From positions 1-38,409 of the forward strand of contig JANWJB010000060.1 of the NCBI GenBank assembly GCA_025449575.1: 38,409 bases of DNA, read 5' to 3'. Below the pieces are notes generated by a model, which worked only from the letters and a program-made list of their open reading frames with translations, ran no database searches and had not been told where the DNA came from. The number at the start of each line of letters is the position of its first letter. The first letter of the stretch is position 1. The stretch comes from Acidobacteriaceae bacterium (lineage in GTDB: Bacteria; Acidobacteriota; Terriglobia; Terriglobales; Acidobacteriaceae). Below are positions 34,791 to 38,409 of the stretch, in pieces. The translations under genes were made by a program, and so were the position numbers.

Positions 34791-35543
34791 CTACTCCTCG
34801 ACCACTCCGCCGAACATATCTGTTTCGAGCAGATTGGGAAGCTCGCCGCGCGCGGCTGCCAGCAGGTAGCTCTCCTCTCCGGAATGCTTCTCGAAGAGCG
34901 CTTTCGCGCGATCCAGAACGGGAGCCTGAGTCGTGTGTTGGCGAAAGGCCTCATATTTCTTGGCCTTCAGATCCTGCACGTCGAGCGTCAAGGAGCTGGG
35001 AACGAAGGCAATGTAGCGGGCCTCCTCTGGGGTCGCGATCAGGAAGGGCGCACACGCGTAGTAGAGTTTCTGCGGGTGCCAGGGCGCGAGCGGCGAGACG
35101 GCGTCCGCGGGCAGCGCATTGCGGCCGGCCCAGTGAAAGGCGGCCGTGGTGAGGAGCGAAGTCATCGTGTGATCAGGATGCCGGTTTACGCTGCCGTCGC
35201 CTCCGAAGGTAAGCACCACTTGCGGACGAAAGCGGCGTATGCGCTCGACGAGCGCCGCAGCGAGCTGGATAAAGTTCTGTTCTGCGAGCTTGCCGTCGGG
35301 ATAACCGAGTACCTCGCCTTCGCTCACCCCGAGCACACGGAGCGCCGAGGCGAACTCTTGCCGTCGTGTGAGTGTCAGCTCCTGGGTGTCTTTTGTCGCG
35401 CCCCGGTGCGAGGCCGCGCCTCCATCGGTTAGGCAGACAACGCTAGTGCTCGCGCCACGCTCTTGCGCCCGCAGAAGGGCTCCGCCGAACCCGGCGCTCT
35501 CATCGTCAGGATGAGCGGTGATGCACATCAGCCGTAAGGTCAA
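34791..35543 (-). CDS. PIG-L/LmbE-family N-acetyl sugar deacetylase
   Basis: A 250-residue zinc-dependent deacetylase of the PIG-L group, which removes acetyl from GlcNAc conjugates, for example in bacillithiol (BshB) or mycothiol synthesis, or in antibiotic and glycolipid pathways. Zn ligands and catalytic residues are in AHPDDE (His11, Asp13, Asp14, Glu15) and NRHPDHT (His122, Asp124, His125). Which pathway it serves cannot be told; no bshA or bshC is adjacent. The start is a TTG at 35543 with an AAGGAG box seven bases upstream. Confidence 0.85.
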   Translation of the reverse strand: MTLRLMCITAHPDDESAGFGGALLRAQERGASTSVVCLTDGGAASHRGATKDTQELTLTRRQEFASALRVLGVSEGEVLGYPDGKLAEQNFIQLAAALVERIRRFRPQVVLTFGGDGSVNRHPDHTMTSLLTTAAFHWAGRNALPADAVSPLAPWHPQKLYYACAPFLIATPEEARYIAFVPSSLTLDVQDLKAKKYEAFRQHTTQAPVLDRAKALFEKHSGEESYLLAAARGELPNLLETDMFGGVVEE

Positions 35544-35645
35544 CGCTGATCTCCTTTTTGAGGCGGTCCCAGCCGGCTTTCACGCCATGACTCCAAGCAT
35601 CCACTCGAAACCTCCCTGGTTAAGACAACCTGGATGAGGACAGTT

Positions 35646-36341
35646 CTAGTCCCAGCGCAGCTCGCTCTGCGCGACTGGAAGAAAGCTTCTGCGATGCAGT
35701 GGGCAGGGGCCATGATCGAGCAGTGCCTGCCGGTGCTGAGGGGTAGCGTACCCCTTATGCATGGCCAGGCCGTATTGGGGATATTCCCGATCCAACTCTC
35801 GCATCCGGCGGTCGCGATAAACCTTCGCGACTACCGAGGCCGCGGCGATCGAAACACTCAGCGAGTCGCCATAGATGATGGAGGTCTGCGCGCAGTCCAA
35901 CTCCAGACGCATCGCGTCTACCAGTAGATGGTCGGGAGTGAGATGCAGCCGGCAGACTGCCGCCTGCATCGCCATGCGGGAAGCTTGATAGATGTTTACG
36001 CGATCGATGGTCTCCGAATCGACTTCCTCCACCGCGATCGCCAGGGCCCGCCGCTCAACGATGCGCGCAAAGCGTTCGCGCTCCGGGGCGAGAAGCTGTT
36101 TGGAGTCGCGCAAGCCGGGAATGCGGCAGTTCTCGGGCAGAATCACCGCGGCGGCGACTACCGGCCCAAAGAGCGCACCCCGCCCCACCTCATCGACTCC
36201 CGCAACCAGCCGCGCTCCCGCGGCGCGCGCCGCTCGCTCATAGCGGCCGCCGCACACCAGGGTTCGCAGCATGCGCATCTTGCGCGCGGAGGGAGAGAGT
36301 TCGTCTTCCTCTTCCGCGGCGCTTCTCTTCAAGCCCTTCAT
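35646..36341 (-). CDS. rnhB: Ribonuclease HII
   Basis: A 231-residue RNase HII that cuts RNA in RNA-DNA hybrids and removes single ribonucleotides from DNA. Family signatures: GVDEVGRGALFGPVVAAAVIL (first Asp and Glu of the DEDD site), LRDSKQL, LLVDAM (second-last Asp, in place of the more usual DG/DA variant), GDSLSVSIAAASVVAKVYRD and YPQYGLAMHKGY. An N-terminal basic/acidic extension of about 50 residues precedes the domain. The ATG at 36341 is preferred to a TTG two codons upstream. It follows rplS in the same direction but across a terminator-like palindrome, so it may have its own promoter. Confidence 0.94.
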   Translation of the reverse strand: MKGLKRSAAEEEDELSPSARKMRMLRTLVCGGRYERAARAAGARLVAGVDEVGRGALFGPVVAAAVILPENCRIPGLRDSKQLLAPERERFARIVERRALAIAVEEVDSETIDRVNIYQASRMAMQAAVCRLHLTPDHLLVDAMRLELDCAQTSIIYGDSLSVSIAAASVVAKVYRDRRMRELDREYPQYGLAMHKGYATPQHRQALLDHGPCPLHRRSFLPVAQSELRWD

Positions 36342-36414
36342 GACCAAAATGAGTTTAGAGCATTTTCACCGGCGCGCGTTCGTGAGATTCACCGCGGCGA
36401 GAATGTCCACCGCC

Positions 36415-36445
36415 AAACACCCCGACGGCAGCCGTCGGGGTGTTT
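36415..36445 (-). terminator. Perfect palindrome, probable terminator after rplS
   Basis: AAACACCCCGACGGC-A-GCCGTCGGGGTGTTT is a perfect 15-bp inverted repeat about 40 bp after the rplS stop. T residues close the stem on each strand, so it may act in both directions, though the tail is short. Confidence 0.65.
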
Positions 36446-36485
36446 GAAAAATCGGAAGCAAAGAATGGAAGTTGCGGCCTCTCGC

Positions 36486-36839
36486 TTAGGTGCGCTCTAC
36501 TTCCTTTAGGCGCGCCGCCTTGCCTCGCAGACCACGCAGATAAAACAGTTTGGAGCGGCGTACGCGCGCGGAACGAACCTTCTGCACCTTGTCGATCACT
36601 TTGGAGTTAAAGGGGAAGATGCGCTCGACCCCCTGGCCGAAGCTCATCTTGCGCACGGTAAAGCTGCCCTGGGGTCCCTTCTTGAGAGCGATGACTACGC
36701 CCTCAAAGGCCTGCAGGCGCTCTTTTTCGCCCTCTTTGATTTTGACCTGTACGCGCACCGTATCGCCGGGCACGAATGCCGGAAGATCCGTGCGTTCAAG
36801 TTTGTCTGCGAGACGCTGCATCACTGGATGAATAGACAT
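36486..36839 (-). CDS. rplS: 50S ribosomal protein L19
   Basis: A 117-residue L19 that sits at the 30S-50S interface. Recognisable family segments are [48 protein letters not shown] and [21 protein letters not shown]. Length is normal. It is the last gene of the conserved rimM-trmD-rplS operon, 53 bp after trmD, and is followed by a palindrome that probably ends the transcript. Confidence 0.98.
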   Translation of the reverse strand: MSIHPVMQRLADKLERTDLPAFVPGDTVRVQVKIKEGEKERLQAFEGVVIALKKGPQGSFTVRKMSFGQGVERIFPFNSKVIDKVQKVRSARVRRSKLFYLRGLRGKAARLKEVERT

Positions 36840-36892
36840 AATTTTGTTCCCATTAAAATTGATTCAGGTCAATTGCGTGCCCGATCCTCAGT

Positions 36893-37756
36893 TTACACGG
36901 AATTTTCAGTTTTCGCCGCTTCCCGCGAGCCTGGATAGCGCTGGGATCGCTCCTCCAGTCCACGCAGAAATCCGCGGTCCTCGGCGGTGAGGTCTGCGCC
37001 TGCGAGCAGGTCCGGCCGGTTGCGCCACGTCTTCTCGAGCGCCCGCTCGCGCCGCCACTTGCGAATCTGCTCGTGGTTGCCGCCGCTCAGCACCGGGGGG
37101 ATGCCCACGCCCCTAAAGTCGGCGGGCCTGGTGTAGTGCGGGTAATCCAGAAGGCCTCCCGCGGCATGCGTTGAAGTGGGCGCTCCCGCCCCACCGGCCG
37201 GCCCCGCGAGCTCGCTCTCCGACAGCCCGAAACTCTCAAACTCCGCCGAGGCGTGGTTGCCCAGCACTCCGGGGAGCAGCCGCACTGTCGCATCCACGAC
37301 GGCTGCTGCTGCAATTTCTCCGCCCGACAAGACATAGTCTCCAATCGAAAGCTCGTCGTCGGCGATCAGCTCGTTTACCCGCTCGTCCACGCCCTCGTAG
37401 CGCCCGCACAGCAGGATTACCCGCTCCAGTCGCGCCAATCCGCGAGCCACGGCTTGCGTGAACCGCCGCCCTTGCGGAGAAAGCAGAATCACCGACTCAA
37501 GGGCTGCCGAGCGCTCTGCCTTCGGCCGCACGCCAAGCGATTCGACGGCTTCCGCCAGCGGCTCCGGCTTGAGTACCATGCCTTCGCCTCCGCCAAAGGG
37601 GCGGTCGTCCACCGTGCGGTGCCGGTCATGTGCGAAACGGCGCAAGTCATGGCGCACAATCTCAGCTTGGCCACCCTCCACCGCGCGCCGAGGCATTCCG
37701 AATTCGAACACGCCGGAAAAGAATTCGGGGAAGATGCTAACGATGTCGAAGCGCAT
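36893..37756 (-). CDS. trmD: tRNA (guanine-N1)-methyltransferase
   Basis: A 287-residue SPOUT-class enzyme that methylates G37 of tRNAs reading CNN codons, preventing frameshifts. Family blocks: MRFDIVSIFPEFF at the start, DDRPFGGGEGMVLKPEP, LLSPQGRRFTQAVA, LLCGRYEGVDERV, SIGDYVLSGGE (SAM-binding trefoil knot) and HYTRPADFRG. Between the knot and HYTRP there is an extra Gly/Ala/Pro-rich stretch (about residues 180-200) not found in E. coli TrmD. The ATG at 37756 gives the exact family N-terminus; the longer frame is a shadow of rimM. It overlaps the rimM 3' end by 20 bp. Confidence 0.97.
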   Translation of the reverse strand: MRFDIVSIFPEFFSGVFEFGMPRRAVEGGQAEIVRHDLRRFAHDRHRTVDDRPFGGGEGMVLKPEPLAEAVESLGVRPKAERSAALESVILLSPQGRRFTQAVARGLARLERVILLCGRYEGVDERVNELIADDELSIGDYVLSGGEIAAAAVVDATVRLLPGVLGNHASAEFESFGLSESELAGPAGGAGAPTSTHAAGGLLDYPHYTRPADFRGVGIPPVLSGGNHEQIRKWRRERALEKTWRNRPDLLAGADLTAEDRGFLRGLEERSQRYPGSREAAKTENSV

Positions 37757-38378
37757 GGCCGTTCCGATCCGCCTCCGGGGCAGGGCTCCGTTCTTCCTCG
37801 CGCAAGCGCCGCCACTCCTCCGCGGTGAGGGGCGCTTGCACTGCCAGCAAACCCTCCGGCAGATCCATCTCGATCCGCTTAGCCGCAAGGTCCATCTTCT
37901 TCAGATACGCCTTAACGAAGGGAATAAGAACCGGCTCGCCCGCTCCGGCGCGGATCACCAACATGGCGGGCCCGGCGCCCTCCGGCAACACCTCTGCGAC
38001 CGTTCCTACCTCATCCGCCGAGCCGCCGTGGATGTCCACCACCTGCGCGCCCACCAGATCGCCGACATAGACCGCGTCTTCGGTGAGCGGCATTCGCTCG
38101 TCAATGGGGAGTACTACCAGCAAATCGCGAAGCTGATTGGCCTCATCGATAGAGTTGGTGCCGGCGAACTTCAGCAAGACACGCCCTTGATGAAGGCGCC
38201 AGGCTTCAAGGCTGACCTGGCGGATCGCCTCGCCGCTTCCCGATTGCAGAAACAGCCGCTTGCGCTCGGAGAAGCTTTGAGCAAAGTCGGTGAGAAGCTC
38301 GGCAATTACTTCACCACGCCGTCCGTGGGAACGGACGATGCGCGCCAAGACAACCCAATTTGTTTCAGGTATGGTCAC
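37737..38378 (-). CDS. rimM: Ribosome maturation factor RimM
   Basis: A 213-residue RimM, which binds S19 and helps process the 16S rRNA 3' domain in 30S assembly. The N-terminal barrel carries VVLARIVRSHGRRGEV with LLTDF, and the C-terminal PRC-barrel carries DAVYVGDLVGAQVVD, GTVAEVLPEGAGPAMLVI and EPVLIPFV. A charged tail extends beyond the PRC domain and overlaps trmD. The start is a GTG at 38378 that overlaps the upstream stop (GTGA), which implies coupling in the operon. Confidence 0.95.
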   Translation of the reverse strand: MTIPETNWVVLARIVRSHGRRGEVIAELLTDFAQSFSERKRLFLQSGSGEAIRQVSLEAWRLHQGRVLLKFAGTNSIDEANQLRDLLVVLPIDERMPLTEDAVYVGDLVGAQVVDIHGGSADEVGTVAEVLPEGAGPAMLVIRAGAGEPVLIPFVKAYLKKMDLAAKRIEMDLPEGLLAVQAPLTAEEWRRLREEERSPAPEADRNGHALRHR

Positions 38379-38409
38379 ATTGCCGGTAGACGCTCTGCCG
38401 AAGCTGCCG
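38375..38409 (-). CDS. 3' end of the gene upstream of rimM (probably khpA, partial)
   Basis: The minus strand at the window edge reads ...AASAERLPAM followed by TGA, which overlaps the rimM GTG by four bases (GTGA). In many bacteria rpsP and the KH-domain RNA-binding protein KhpA (YlqC) precede rimM, so this may be the khpA C-terminus, but only ten codons are visible and no domain can be checked. Confidence 0.4.
   Translation of the reverse strand, partial: AASAERLPAM

Noticed and set aside
37757-37888. Longer start for TrmD
   Set aside because: The added residues are the rimM C-terminus read in another frame, and the family begins at MRFDIVSIFP.

Overview
The window is GC-rich bacterial chromosome with a dense housekeeping core (gyrA, ruvB, rpsA, rplS-trmD-rimM, fabF-acpP, trpCF). 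Secreted proteins carry Tat or Sec signals and there is a beta-barrel porin, so the organism is a diderm. The protein families (DUF5715-like peptidase, DcaP-like porin with an N-terminal coiled coil, TMEM175 channel, MsrP/MsrQ, OtsA/OtsB) and the style of the proteins suggest Acidobacteriota, probably Acidobacteriaceae/Terriglobia. This is an inference from family resemblance, not from a marker search.

Layout. Positions 103-7443 are an envelope-polysaccharide block, all on the minus strand: a FemAB-like transferase, a polysaccharide deacetylase fused to a GT4 glycosyltransferase, a second FemAB-like transferase, a Tat-exported metallophosphoesterase, tRNA-Gly(UCC) and an acyltransferase-3 membrane enzyme. 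At 7825-10112 lies the trehalose operon otsB-otsA (minus). trpC-trpF (plus) follow at 10312-11847. A minus-strand ruvB, thioredoxin-like, oligopeptide-ABC ATPase cluster spans 11895-14415. A polytopic membrane protein and gyrA (plus) occupy 14604-18704, with gyrA closed by a strong terminator.

From 18883 to 21559 there is an accessory-looking minus-strand stretch: two related small secreted proteins separated by about 620 bp without a gene, then a secreted DUF5715/M15-like protein with a His/Arg/Ala-rich tract. acpP-fabF (minus), rmuC (plus), a HIT hydrolase (minus) and a TMEM175 channel (plus) lead to rpsA, which has a strong promoter and a leader of about 340 nt. A BadF-type sugar kinase, an atypical SDR, a porin, msrP-msrQ, a PIG-L deacetylase and rnhB follow. 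The window ends in the ribosome/tRNA-maturation operon rimM-trmD-rplS, with the last codons of the gene before rimM (probably khpA) at the edge.

Main points for a second look: the deacetylase-GT4 fusion flanked by two FemAB paralogues; a short palindromic element present twice (19721-19770 and 26282-26385), one copy supplying the stop codon of a gene; the tandem NTR/TIMP-like secreted proteins; overlapping alternative hairpins at the rpsA ribosome-binding site; the in-frame TAG between msrP and msrQ with no ATG for msrQ; a CRP-like site upstream of gyrA; and a palindrome over the porin -35 region. I saw no CRISPR array, phage module, transposase or defence system.
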